Shown piece by piece: positions 9,810-17,015 of a stretch of DNA of 47,032 nt (position 1 is the first letter of the stretch; each line of letters starts with the position of its first letter). The notes under the pieces are model-generated. The model was not told the DNA's origin, searched no databases, and was given only the letters and a program-made list of their open reading frames with translations. Source of the stretch: Chlorobiota bacterium (GTDB lineage Bacteria; Bacteroidota; Chlorobiia; Chlorobiales; Chlorobiaceae); the NCBI GenBank assembly GCA_016868665.1, contig VGGK01000018.1:1-47032 (forward strand), in the 5' to 3' direction. Both the position numbers and the translations under genes were made by a program.

Positions 9810-11141
9810 TCAGTTTAAGTTGATAAGGCCATATCCCTGTTCGCCGTGCATGCTGTGGTCAAGACCCGACATCTCTTCGTCTTCGCTGATGCGCAGACCG
9901 ACAGTCTTTTCGACCAGGAAAAGCAGAATAAGTGAAATAACAGAAGCATAAGCGATGGTGATTCCGACCGCCGTAGCCTGAACACCGAGCTGCTGCCATA
10001 CCGTCCAGCTGCCGCCGGCCAGCGCAGCCGCATCGGCCATCCATGACGGACGAATGAAAAAGGTGAGCGCAAGAGCACCGACGATACCGCCGACGCCGTG
10101 AACTCCGAACGCATCGAGACTGTCATCGTAACCAAGCCTGTTTTTAAGCATGATCGCCAGGTAACAGAATATGGCTGCCAGAGCACCGAGCGCAAGGGCA
10201 CCGACAGGCTGCACGACACCAGCTGCGGGGGTTATTGCCACGAGCCCGGCCAGAATGCCCGAAGCCACACCGAGGCTGGTTGCCTTTCCGTGCTGAAACA
10301 TCTCTATAACCATCCAGGTGAATGCGCCTGCAGCTGCGGCAATCTGGGTGACGGTCAGCGCCCTCGCAGTGTCAAGGTTGCTGGCAATCGAACTGCCTGC
10401 ATTGAAACCGAACCAGCCGACCCACAACAGACCTGCACCCATGAGCGTCATAACGAGGTTGTTTGGATGCATGACGTTTTTCGGGTATCCCCTGCGTGCG
10501 CCGAGGTAGAGCGCCGCCACCAGAGCGGTCACGCCCGAAGAGATATGCACAACCGTGCCGCCGGCAAAATCAATTGCGCCTTTCGGACCAAGATTGAAAA
10601 GGAATCCATCTGAAGCCCAGACCCAGTGACATATAGGACTGTATACAATTATGCTCCAGAGCGCTATAAAAATTGCGTAGCCCTTGAAATTCACCCTCTC
10701 GGCAAACGCGCCGGCGATAAGCGCAGGGGTTATGATGGCGAATTTGCCCTGGAACATGGCAAAAACATATTCGGGAATATGGGTTGACATGATGGTATCA
10801 TCGATACCCTGCAGCAGGAAGTACTTGCTGTCCCATCCCACAAGTCCGCCAAGAATGCCCGGACCGAAACTCAGAGCATAACCCAGAGTCGGCCAGAGTA
10901 CGCCGATGATCACCATTGCGGCAAAGCTGTGCATCATCGTGCCAATCACGTTCTTGGTGCGCACCAGACCCCCGTAGAACATTGCAAGACCCGGCACCAT
11001 TAGCAGCACGAGCGCTGTAGAGGTAAGCATCCAGGACGTCGTGCCGCTGTCGGTGACGACCTCCTCTGCTCCCCATGCCGTACCTCCGGTCAACACTGCG
11101 GCCGCAAGCAGCAGTAACGGAAACGAAAACTTTTTCAACAT
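9810..11141 (-). CDS. amtB: Ammonium transporter
   Basis: Trimeric inner-membrane Amt/Mep/Rh channel for ammonium uptake. From the ATG at 11141 the product has 443 residues, starting with a cleavable signal peptide (MLKKFSFPLLLLAAAVLTGG) as in E. coli AmtB, followed by 11 predicted membrane segments. The channel histidines are in VVHISSGVTALVAAL and GVHGVGGIVGAL. The open frame runs 31 codons further upstream, but that part has no signal-like or family sequence. It is followed by a P-II gene, the usual regulator of this transporter. The long AT-rich upstream region has no sigma-54 consensus that I can find. Confidence 0.96.
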   Translation of the reverse strand: MLKKFSFPLLLLAAAVLTGGTAWGAEEVVTDSGTTSWMLTSTALVLLMVPGLAMFYGGLVRTKNVIGTMMHSFAAMVIIGVLWPTLGYALSFGPGILGGLVGWDSKYFLLQGIDDTIMSTHIPEYVFAMFQGKFAIITPALIAGAFAERVNFKGYAIFIALWSIIVYSPICHWVWASDGFLFNLGPKGAIDFAGGTVVHISSGVTALVAALYLGARRGYPKNVMHPNNLVMTLMGAGLLWVGWFGFNAGSSIASNLDTARALTVTQIAAAAGAFTWMVIEMFQHGKATSLGVASGILAGLVAITPAAGVVQPVGALALGALAAIFCYLAIMLKNRLGYDDSLDAFGVHGVGGIVGALALTFFIRPSWMADAAALAGGSWTVWQQLGVQATAVGITIAYASVISLILLFLVEKTVGLRISEDEEMSGLDHSMHGEQGYGLINLN

Positions 11142-11597
11142 AATTCCGATGGTTAATTGATTTATAAGCCTTAATTTTTTAATAATAACACACAATTGTA
11201 ATGATTTTTTTAGTCTCAAACAAGGGCTTGTCATTTTTTATTACAATAAAGTAGAAACAGCCGAAGCTTCTCGTACTCGCAGAGCATCAGCATTTCCGTG
11301 AAGAAATATTAAGTTGAGTAAAAAAAAAGAGCGGGACATGGAGAGATCAGTGTTACAGAAAGGGTAACTTGCGATGTCGGTAGAGTTGAGGGGTGGTCAA
11401 TAAACGGTTTTTTGCTGAATATTGAGCGTATTTATGGGTGGCCGTGTTTTTTTATTTTTGAAAACCATTGCTAATTGCGGTAAATTGTACCATTAATTAG
11501 CCAATGGTTGGCTGATCGTGTTCAAATAATTTGTGCCTTGGTTATTTGTATGCGCCTCTTTTTTCTATCAAAGCACATGTTTACTGAGACTAAAAAA
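11142..11597. other. Long intergenic region with 5' leader of RRM gene
   Basis: 456 bases separate divergent amtB and the RRM gene, with no credible ORF of its own. The half next to amtB is AT-rich with A and T tracts. The half next to the RRM gene contains two overlapping inverted repeats. One is CCATTGCTAATT (11465-11476) with AATTAGCCAATGG (11495-11507), 12 pairs and one bulge. The other is TTAGCCAA (11497-11504) with TTGGCTGA (11508-11515). The two hairpins share bases, so they cannot form together. I see no clear promoter box. Confidence 0.5.
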
Positions 11598-11870
11598 ATG
11601 AACATTTACATCGGCAATTTACCCTACTCTGTTACCGAGGACGATCTTCGTGGTGTATTTTCCCAGTTCGGACAGGTCGACAGCGCTAACATCATCACCG
11701 ACAAGTTTTCAGGCCGCTCGAAAGGGTTCGGGTTTGTTGACATGCCGAATGACAGCGAAGCCCGCGAAGCCATCGAATCCATGAACGACAAGGATCTCAA
11801 AGGCCGCACCATAAAGGTTAACGAAGCCAGACCTCGCGAAGAGCGCCCGGTAAGAAGAGATCGCTACTGA
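11598..11870 (+). CDS. RRM-domain RNA-binding protein
   Basis: A 90-residue protein consisting of a single RNA-recognition motif plus a short arginine-rich tail (RPREERPVRRDRY). RNP2 is IYIGNL at the N-terminus and RNP1 is SKGFGFVDM in the middle; the usual aromatic residues are present. Such small Rbp proteins in cyanobacteria and relatives are often cold-induced and bind single-stranded RNA. The ATG at 11598 gives the standard N-terminus; the frame is open 30 codons further up, but those codons lack RRM sequence. A long structured leader lies upstream and a strong hairpin follows the stop. Confidence 0.93.
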   Translation: MNIYIGNLPYSVTEDDLRGVFSQFGQVDSANIITDKFSGRSKGFGFVDMPNDSEAREAIESMNDKDLKGRTIKVNEARPREERPVRRDRY

Positions 11871-11891
11871 TAGCTGGTCGAAAAAAAATTT

Positions 11892-11934
11892 ACGCAAACG
11901 CCGGACAGCTCATACTATCCGGCGTTTGCGTTTT
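11892..11934. terminator. Bidirectional terminator, RRM gene / ferritin-like gene
   Basis: A 14-bp perfect stem (ACGCAAACGCCGGA with TCCGGCGTTTGCGT, 11892-11905 and 11918-11931) is followed by TTTT on the plus strand. An A-tract precedes it (a T-tract on the minus strand). It can end both convergent transcripts. Confidence 0.85.
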
Positions 11935-11968
11935 CTCACGATCCTTCAGCCCACGATCCTTAAGCCAA

Positions 11969-12463
11969 CTACCTGTTCAGAATAACGCCAAGATCCTCAA
12001 GCAATGACTGAAGATCCTCTTCATGCTCCACCTCGTCCTGTAGAATCTGAACCGCAAGATTATAGGTAACGGGATCCTTCATCCCGATCTCCTCGATGAT
12101 GCTGTTATAGACATTGATGGCACACTGTTCCCCTGAAATATTCTGTTCGAGAATTGTTTTGACGAACGGATCGTCGGGTGCGTCGTAGCCGCAATTCGTC
12201 CAGGTAAACCAATCTTTCGGATTGGTCACAGGGGTGCCTCCAAGCTGGATGATCCTCGTTGTCACCATATCGGCATGCCGCAGCTCGTCCGCAGCATGCT
12301 GCAGCAGTTCGGCAATGACTGCATCCTTCATCGGCCCCTGAACCACCTTCGAACCCAGCCAGTACTGGTAGTACGCCAGCCATTCGTCGGCGAAAGCCTT
12401 GTTGAGCAGTTCAAGCACACGTGGAAGATGATCCCCGACAATTGCACGTCCTCTGGTTCCCAT
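11969..12463 (-). CDS. Ferritin-like (bacterioferritin/Dps-type) protein
   Basis: A four-helix diiron protein of 164 residues. Metal-ligand patterns are visible: ADEWLAYYQYW in helix A, ADELRHADM (ExxH) in helix B, SGEQCAINVYNSI in helix C and DEVEHEEDL (ExxH) in helix D. It should oxidise and store Fe(II) or detoxify peroxide in the cytoplasm. The extra loop WTNCGYDAPDD between helices B and C resembles DPS-like proteins of anaerobes and archaea rather than classical bacterioferritin; no haem-binding Met is obvious. The ATG at 12463 has a GGAGAG site at good spacing; the longer frame upstream is ignored. The gene is upstream of a shared terminator. Confidence 0.85.
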   Translation of the reverse strand: MGTRGRAIVGDHLPRVLELLNKAFADEWLAYYQYWLGSKVVQGPMKDAVIAELLQHAADELRHADMVTTRIIQLGGTPVTNPKDWFTWTNCGYDAPDDPFVKTILEQNISGEQCAINVYNSIIEEIGMKDPVTYNLAVQILQDEVEHEEDLQSLLEDLGVILNR

Positions 12464-12494
12464 GTATCTCTCCTTTTTTCTGTTGCGTTGTGAT

Positions 12495-13436
12495 TTACTT
12501 GTTCCTGGAAACAAGATCCTTCAATGCTGCGCCAAGATCGGGATAGCGAAACACGAAACCGTTCTGCTTCAATGCGCGGGGAACGACCCGCTGACCCTTG
12601 ACGGCATAGTCAGCGCCCTCCCCGAGCATTACCTGGACGACGAGTTTCGGTACCGGCAACAGCGAAGGACGTCCCATCACATGCCCGAGTTCATGCGCAA
12701 AATCGCTCATTGTCGAAGGAACAGGAGCCACCGCATTCACAGCGCCCTGATAGCGGGAATCGTCGAGAACGGCAAGGATACAGTCAATTTCATCATCGAT
12801 ATGTATCCACGAAAGGCACTGCTTTCCGGAACCCACCGGCCCGCCGAGAAAAAAGCTGAACGGCGTTATCATTTTCTGCAGCATCCCGCCCCTGGTAGAG
12901 AGTACGATTCCGGTCCGAAGCAGCACGAGGCGAACGCCGTACTGTGTGACCGGTTGCGCCGCTTTTTCCCAGTCGATACAGATTCGGGCAAGAAAATCGC
13001 CTCCTTCCGATCCTGATTCGTCCAGTTCGGCCGTATCGCCGCACTCGTCGAACGAACCGTAATAACCTATTGCGGATGCGGAAATAAAAACTTCCGGCTT
13101 CCGTTCCGCCCGGGATATGGCGGAAACCATATGCCGGGTGCTGTCTATTCGCGAATCGTAGCACTCTTTCTTGTGCTCTTCCGTCCACCGCGCATCGAGC
13201 AGCGGCTTGCCAGCCAGATGGATTACGGCCTTCGCTCCGTCAACGGAGGAGACCCACTCTCCGGAATCCATGTCGGCATCCCAGCGAAGATACCCTGCCG
13301 CCCCGGGAATTTTATCTTTTGCCGATCCGGCAGACCTGGCGAGCACTACCACTTTTTCCCCACGGGCTATGAGCCTTCGCGAAAGCTCGATACCGATTAC
13401 CCCGGTTGCTCCCGTAATGACAATATGTCCTTCCAT
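12495..13436 (-). CDS. TIGR01777-family NAD-dependent epimerase
   Basis: A 313-residue extended short-chain dehydrogenase/epimerase of the YfcH/TIGR01777 type. The Rossmann motif is ITGATGVIG at residues 7-15; the family marker SASAIGYYG contains the active-site-region tyrosine pair, and a DUF1731 C-terminal segment (PRALKQNGFVFRYPDLGAAL) is present. The substrate is unknown; homologues are associated with cell division or sugar nucleotide changes without firm proof. It stands upstream of the ferritin-like gene with ~30 bases between stop and start, so the two may share a transcript. A palindrome ATTACCGGTAAT lies 69 bases upstream of the start. Confidence 0.9.
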   Translation of the reverse strand: MEGHIVITGATGVIGIELSRRLIARGEKVVVLARSAGSAKDKIPGAAGYLRWDADMDSGEWVSSVDGAKAVIHLAGKPLLDARWTEEHKKECYDSRIDSTRHMVSAISRAERKPEVFISASAIGYYGSFDECGDTAELDESGSEGGDFLARICIDWEKAAQPVTQYGVRLVLLRTGIVLSTRGGMLQKMITPFSFFLGGPVGSGKQCLSWIHIDDEIDCILAVLDDSRYQGAVNAVAPVPSTMSDFAHELGHVMGRPSLLPVPKLVVQVMLGEGADYAVKGQRVVPRALKQNGFVFRYPDLGAALKDLVSRNK

Positions 13437-13504
13437 AGAACCCTGTTTAAACTGAAAACGCCGACGCCAAGTAAAACGAACCGTAAAACCTTACTGAACA
13501 GGCA

Positions 13505-13516
13505 ATTACCGGTAAT
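13505..13516. promoter_or_regulatory. Palindrome upstream of epimerase gene
   Basis: ATTACCGGTAAT is a perfect 12-base palindrome in the 166-base spacer upstream of the minus-strand epimerase gene. It could be an operator, but no regulator is assigned. Confidence 0.3.
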
Positions 13517-13602
13517 AATTCCCGACAGGAACAGGAATCGCCGGCAGAAAGAGGAAAAAGATTCGGGAACTTCGGAGGAGATACCGGAAAGAGTGCGGAG
13601 TA

Positions 13603-13950
13603 TCAGTACTCTTCGCCGTTGATCAGCAGAATCACGGGCCTGTCGTCTCCCAGCAGATCGGTCACTTCCTGCGACCAGTTACGGGAAGCAGCCTCAAGGC
13701 GGCTGATAACATAATCCTCGAAATCGTCCAGAAGACGTTCCTCTCCGTCGAACCCTTCAGAAGACGTGATGTTGATGAGAATGCTCGGTTCGGCTTTCTT
13801 GCCCTCACCGTACATGGCGAATTCGATGACAACGCCGCTCTCGCCGGTTCCGGCTATCGGAACCAGCCTGCCCGTATCGACCAGATCGCGGGCAATTCGC
13901 TCCAGGTCGGAAAGGACTCCTGTAAAGCGGTCGTCCTGATGAAGATCCAT
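13603..13950 (-). CDS. Hypothetical acidic protein downstream of glmS
   Basis: A 115-residue acidic protein that I do not recognise. It has no signal peptide, membrane segment or cysteine. Alternating hydrophobic and polar stretches (VVIEFAMYGEG, SILINIT, RPVILLINGEEY) suggest a small alpha/beta fold. The coding call rests on a well-placed AGGAG site before the ATG, an in-frame length that fits the gap, and an 18-base spacing from glmS on the same strand, which suggests co-transcription. Function cannot be stated. Confidence 0.75.
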   Translation of the reverse strand: MDLHQDDRFTGVLSDLERIARDLVDTGRLVPIAGTGESGVVIEFAMYGEGKKAEPSILINITSSEGFDGEERLLDDFEDYVISRLEAASRNWSQEVTDLLGDDRPVILLINGEEY

Positions 13951-13968
13951 AATTCTGCTCCTTTCAGA

Positions 13969-15813
13969 TTATTCCACGGTAACGGATTTTGCGAGATTAC
14001 GGGGACGATCGACATTGCAGCCCCGAAGCGTAGCTATGTGATAGGAGAGCAGCTGCAGCGGAATGACCGTCAGCAGAGGAGTCACCGGTCCGGCCGCTGA
14101 GGGAATGAAGATGACATGGTCGGCAAGCGAACGGATCTCTTCGTCACCTTCGCTGGCGATGGCGATAACCCTCCCCTTCCGGCTGCGGACCTCTTCGATG
14201 TTGCTGAGAATCTTGGTATAGGTATTGTCATGTGTCGCAATGAAAATAACAGGCATATCCTCGTCGATCAGCGCAATGGGCCCGTGTTTCATCTCGGCTG
14301 CGGGATACCCCTCCGCATGAATGTATGAAATCTCCTTGAGCTTGAGCGCGCCTTCCAGCGCCACAGGAAAATTGTAACCCCGGCCAAGATAGAGAAAATT
14401 CCGGGCGTCGCGATAACTCTCGGCAATAGACTGAATTGCCTCGTTTCCCCTGAGAATCTGCGCTACTTTCGCAGGAACCTCCGACAGTTCCTGCAGATAG
14501 CCGGCGATCTCATCGTCGCCGAGCGTTCGGCCCTGGCTGAGGGCGAGCGCGACCATATAGAGCACGATAACCTGTGCAGTAAAAGCTTTGGTCGATGCGA
14601 CGCCGATTTCGGGGCCCGCATGCGTATACATGCCGCAATGGGTTTCGCGGGCGATTGTCGAACCTACCACGTTACAGATGCCCATGACGAGCGCGCCCTT
14701 ATCCTTAGCCTCCCGCAGGGCGGCAAGGGTATCGGCTGTTTCGCCGGACTGGGAAATAACGATCACCACATCTTCGGGAGTGATAACCGGATTGCGGTAC
14801 CGGAACTCGGACGCATAATCGACCTCTACGGGAATACGCGCGAACTCCTCGATCAGGTATTCGCCGATCAGACCGGCATGCCAGCTCGTGCCGCATGCGC
14901 AGATGATGATCCGTTTGGCCTTGCGCAGGTGCTCGAGGTTATCCTTGATACCGCCAAGATGCAGCGAACCGCTTTCGAGCCGAACCCTGCCGCGCATGAC
15001 ATCCTCCATGACGGCGGGCTGTTCGAAAATCTCCTTGAGCATGAAATGCTCGTATCCGCTTTTTTCGATCTCCTCGAGATCGAAATCCAGCTCGGTAACA
15101 GCCTTTTCTGTCTCAATGTTCTCGACGGTTTTCACCATATATCCGGCCTCGGTAATCACAGCCATTTCCCCGTCTCCGAGATAGACGACTTTGCGGGTAT
15201 GTTCGACGATAGGCGCAGCATCGGAAGCCACAAAGTACTCCCCCTCTCCAAGACCAAGCACCAGCGGGCTTCCCTTGCGGGCAACAACCAGCGTACCCGG
15301 TTCCCGCGAAGAAATCACGCACAGGCCGTAAGCTCCTTCGACATGCTGCAGAGCCCGGCGCACCGCGTACTCAAGCGAAATCGAGGGCTCCTCTTTCCAC
15401 ATGCGATCGATGAGATGCACAAGCACTTCCGTATCGGTCGCGCTTCGGAAAACATAGCCGTGCGAAGACAACTCCAGACGGAGCGACATGTGGTTTTCTA
15501 TGATCCCGTTGTGGATAACGGCAATATCGCCGACGCCGTTAAGATGCGGATGCGCGTTGCGGTCACTGGGATCGCCATGCGTTGCCCAACGAGTATGGGC
15601 AATGCCAAGGGTGGCCCCATAAAGCCTGTCGCCTTTTTCCTGAAGGGCAAGTTCGAGATTCTCCACGCTCCCTTTCTGTTTTACGACCGAAAGATCTCCA
15701 TTCAGAACGGCAATGCCGGCAGAGTCGTATCCGCGATACTCCAGACGCCTCAGGCCGTTCAACAGAATGGGAGCGGCCTCCCGTTTACCGATATAACCAA
15801 CGATTCCGCACAT
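13969..15813 (-). CDS. glmS: Glutamine-fructose-6-phosphate aminotransferase
   Basis: Makes glucosamine-6-phosphate from fructose-6-phosphate and glutamine, the entry step to peptidoglycan and lipopolysaccharide sugars. The 614-residue protein begins MCGIVGYIG, so Cys2 becomes the N-terminal nucleophile of the Ntn-type glutaminase domain. Two SIS domains follow: IICACGTSWHAGL near residue 300 and FLYLGRGYNFPVALEGALKLKE near 470. The C-terminus ends in RNLAKSVTVE, the usual substrate-closing tail. The upstream 101-base spacer shows no glmS ribozyme-like structure that I can identify. A small unknown gene follows closely. Confidence 0.98.
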   Translation of the reverse strand: MCGIVGYIGKREAAPILLNGLRRLEYRGYDSAGIAVLNGDLSVVKQKGSVENLELALQEKGDRLYGATLGIAHTRWATHGDPSDRNAHPHLNGVGDIAVIHNGIIENHMSLRLELSSHGYVFRSATDTEVLVHLIDRMWKEEPSISLEYAVRRALQHVEGAYGLCVISSREPGTLVVARKGSPLVLGLGEGEYFVASDAAPIVEHTRKVVYLGDGEMAVITEAGYMVKTVENIETEKAVTELDFDLEEIEKSGYEHFMLKEIFEQPAVMEDVMRGRVRLESGSLHLGGIKDNLEHLRKAKRIIICACGTSWHAGLIGEYLIEEFARIPVEVDYASEFRYRNPVITPEDVVIVISQSGETADTLAALREAKDKGALVMGICNVVGSTIARETHCGMYTHAGPEIGVASTKAFTAQVIVLYMVALALSQGRTLGDDEIAGYLQELSEVPAKVAQILRGNEAIQSIAESYRDARNFLYLGRGYNFPVALEGALKLKEISYIHAEGYPAAEMKHGPIALIDEDMPVIFIATHDNTYTKILSNIEEVRSRKGRVIAIASEGDEEIRSLADHVIFIPSAAGPVTPLLTVIPLQLLSYHIATLRGCNVDRPRNLAKSVTVE

Positions 15814-15914
15814 GGCAAGCAGTTTAAGCTGAGGGCATCCTGCCGATTACAGAACGGACAGGGTGCCGGTTGGGGGAGATACAAACAAAAAAACAAGTAT
15901 AAGTATAATAAACC

Positions 15915-16739
15915 TCACAAAACCAGCCGCATGGCATTGTGTATTTTTTCAGCTTCCGCGGAAACGGCAGCCTCATACTCTTCGACGTACCTGAACGAAC
16001 CGGAAGGATAGATAATGCTCCTGCTGACGTTTATAAGAGCGCTCTCGCCTTTCGGATCGGCTCCTTCCCGAACGGCATCTTCAAGAGATCCTCCCTGGGC
16101 ACCGACTCCGGGAATGAGAAAAAACAACTCCGGAGCCTTACGCCGCAGTTCGCCAAGCTGACCACTTTTTGTGGCGCCGACAACGACCCCGGCATTGCCG
16201 GACCGCTGCCATCCTGCAACATGTTCAAGCACGACCTCATACAACGGTCGGCCGTCGAGCATCCGCTGCTCCTCGAAATCCTGCGATCCGGCATTCGAGG
16301 TCAGACAGAGCACGAAAACAAGCTTGTCTGTGTAAGCAAAAAAAGGCTCAACAGAATCGAATCCCATATACGGGGCCACAGTGACGGCATCAAAGGGCCA
16401 GTGCTCGAAAAACGCCTGCGCATACTTTCTGCTGGTGTTGCCGATATCGGCCCTTTTAGCATCGGCTATCGACAGGCATTCCTGCGGTATTTCGACAAGC
16501 GTTTTCTCCATATCGAGAAGCCCCTGCACGCCCGACGCCTCATAAAAAGCGGTATTGACTTTATATGCGGCAGTATAATCCTTTGTCGCCCTGATGACCG
16601 AACGATTGAATGCGGGTACCGGATCGGGACAGCCGCGAAAAACCTCCGGTATTTTTTCCGGATCGCTGTCCAGACCGACGCACAGCAGCGATTTTATGGA
16701 CGATATCCTGTGGTTGGCTTTCTCGCGTGCGGTACTCAA
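15915..16739 (-). CDS. pyrF: Orotidine 5'-phosphate decarboxylase, type 2
   Basis: Converts OMP to UMP in pyrimidine synthesis. The 274-residue length and LLCVGLDSDPEKIP followed by LSIADAKRADIGNTSRKYA (catalytic Asp-x-Lys-x-x-Asp) place it in the longer PyrF subfamily 2 rather than the E. coli type. GVGAQGGSL near the C-terminus binds phosphate. The start is TTG at 16739; a GGAGAG ribosome-binding site 6 bases upstream decides it. It is divergent from ftsH, across a 276-base spacer that contains two hairpins. Confidence 0.96.
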   Translation of the reverse strand: MSTAREKANHRISSIKSLLCVGLDSDPEKIPEVFRGCPDPVPAFNRSVIRATKDYTAAYKVNTAFYEASGVQGLLDMEKTLVEIPQECLSIADAKRADIGNTSRKYAQAFFEHWPFDAVTVAPYMGFDSVEPFFAYTDKLVFVLCLTSNAGSQDFEEQRMLDGRPLYEVVLEHVAGWQRSGNAGVVVGATKSGQLGELRRKAPELFFLIPGVGAQGGSLEDAVREGADPKGESALINVSRSIIYPSGSFRYVEEYEAAVSAEAEKIHNAMRLVL

Positions 16740-16804
16740 TGCTTCTCTCCGTTTGCTTCGAATTAAAAAAATCGGCTTTTTACATACCTCCAGTCACGAC
16801 ATGG

Positions 16805-16824
16805 GCGTTGCCTCAAGGCAACGC
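16805..16824. promoter_or_regulatory. Hairpin in pyrF-ftsH spacer (1)
   Basis: GCGTTGCC-TCAA-GGCAACGC is a perfect 8-bp stem with a 4-base loop, 65 bases upstream of the pyrF start. There is no T-run on either strand. It could be an operator or an RNA structure in the pyrF leader. Confidence 0.4.
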
Positions 16825-16879
16825 GCAACAGCCACATGTAACGGAAGCTGCAACTTATTACCTGCAGTGAACATTCTTT

Positions 16880-16915
16880 CATCCCGTAATATATAAATAT
16901 GTTTATTTCGGGATG
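16880..16915. promoter_or_regulatory. Hairpin in pyrF-ftsH spacer (2)
   Basis: CATCCCGTAATA (16880-16891) pairs with TATTTCGGGATG (16904-16915) with one mismatch, around an AT-rich 12-base loop. It lies about 100 bases upstream of ftsH. Role unknown. Confidence 0.4.
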
Positions 16916-17015
16916 CTTCATTAAATTCAGGATTCCCTTAAATTACATGACTTGTGCTCCGATACGGATGTCTCATGACCGAAACGCTCACCAATAAACA
17001 ATGACTGACTGATTA

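Noticed and set aside
11142-11400. A sigma-54 promoter for amtB, expected for nitrogen genes
   Set aside because: I looked for the -24/-12 pattern on the minus strand and found none with GG and GC ten bases apart.
15814-15914. A glmS ribozyme in the leader of glmS
   Set aside because: The 101-base spacer has no sequence resembling the ribozyme core, and the ribozyme is mostly known from Firmicutes.
14620-16011. A 463-codon plus-strand frame across glmS and the pyrF end
   Set aside because: It crosses two real minus-strand genes and carries no recognisable domain.
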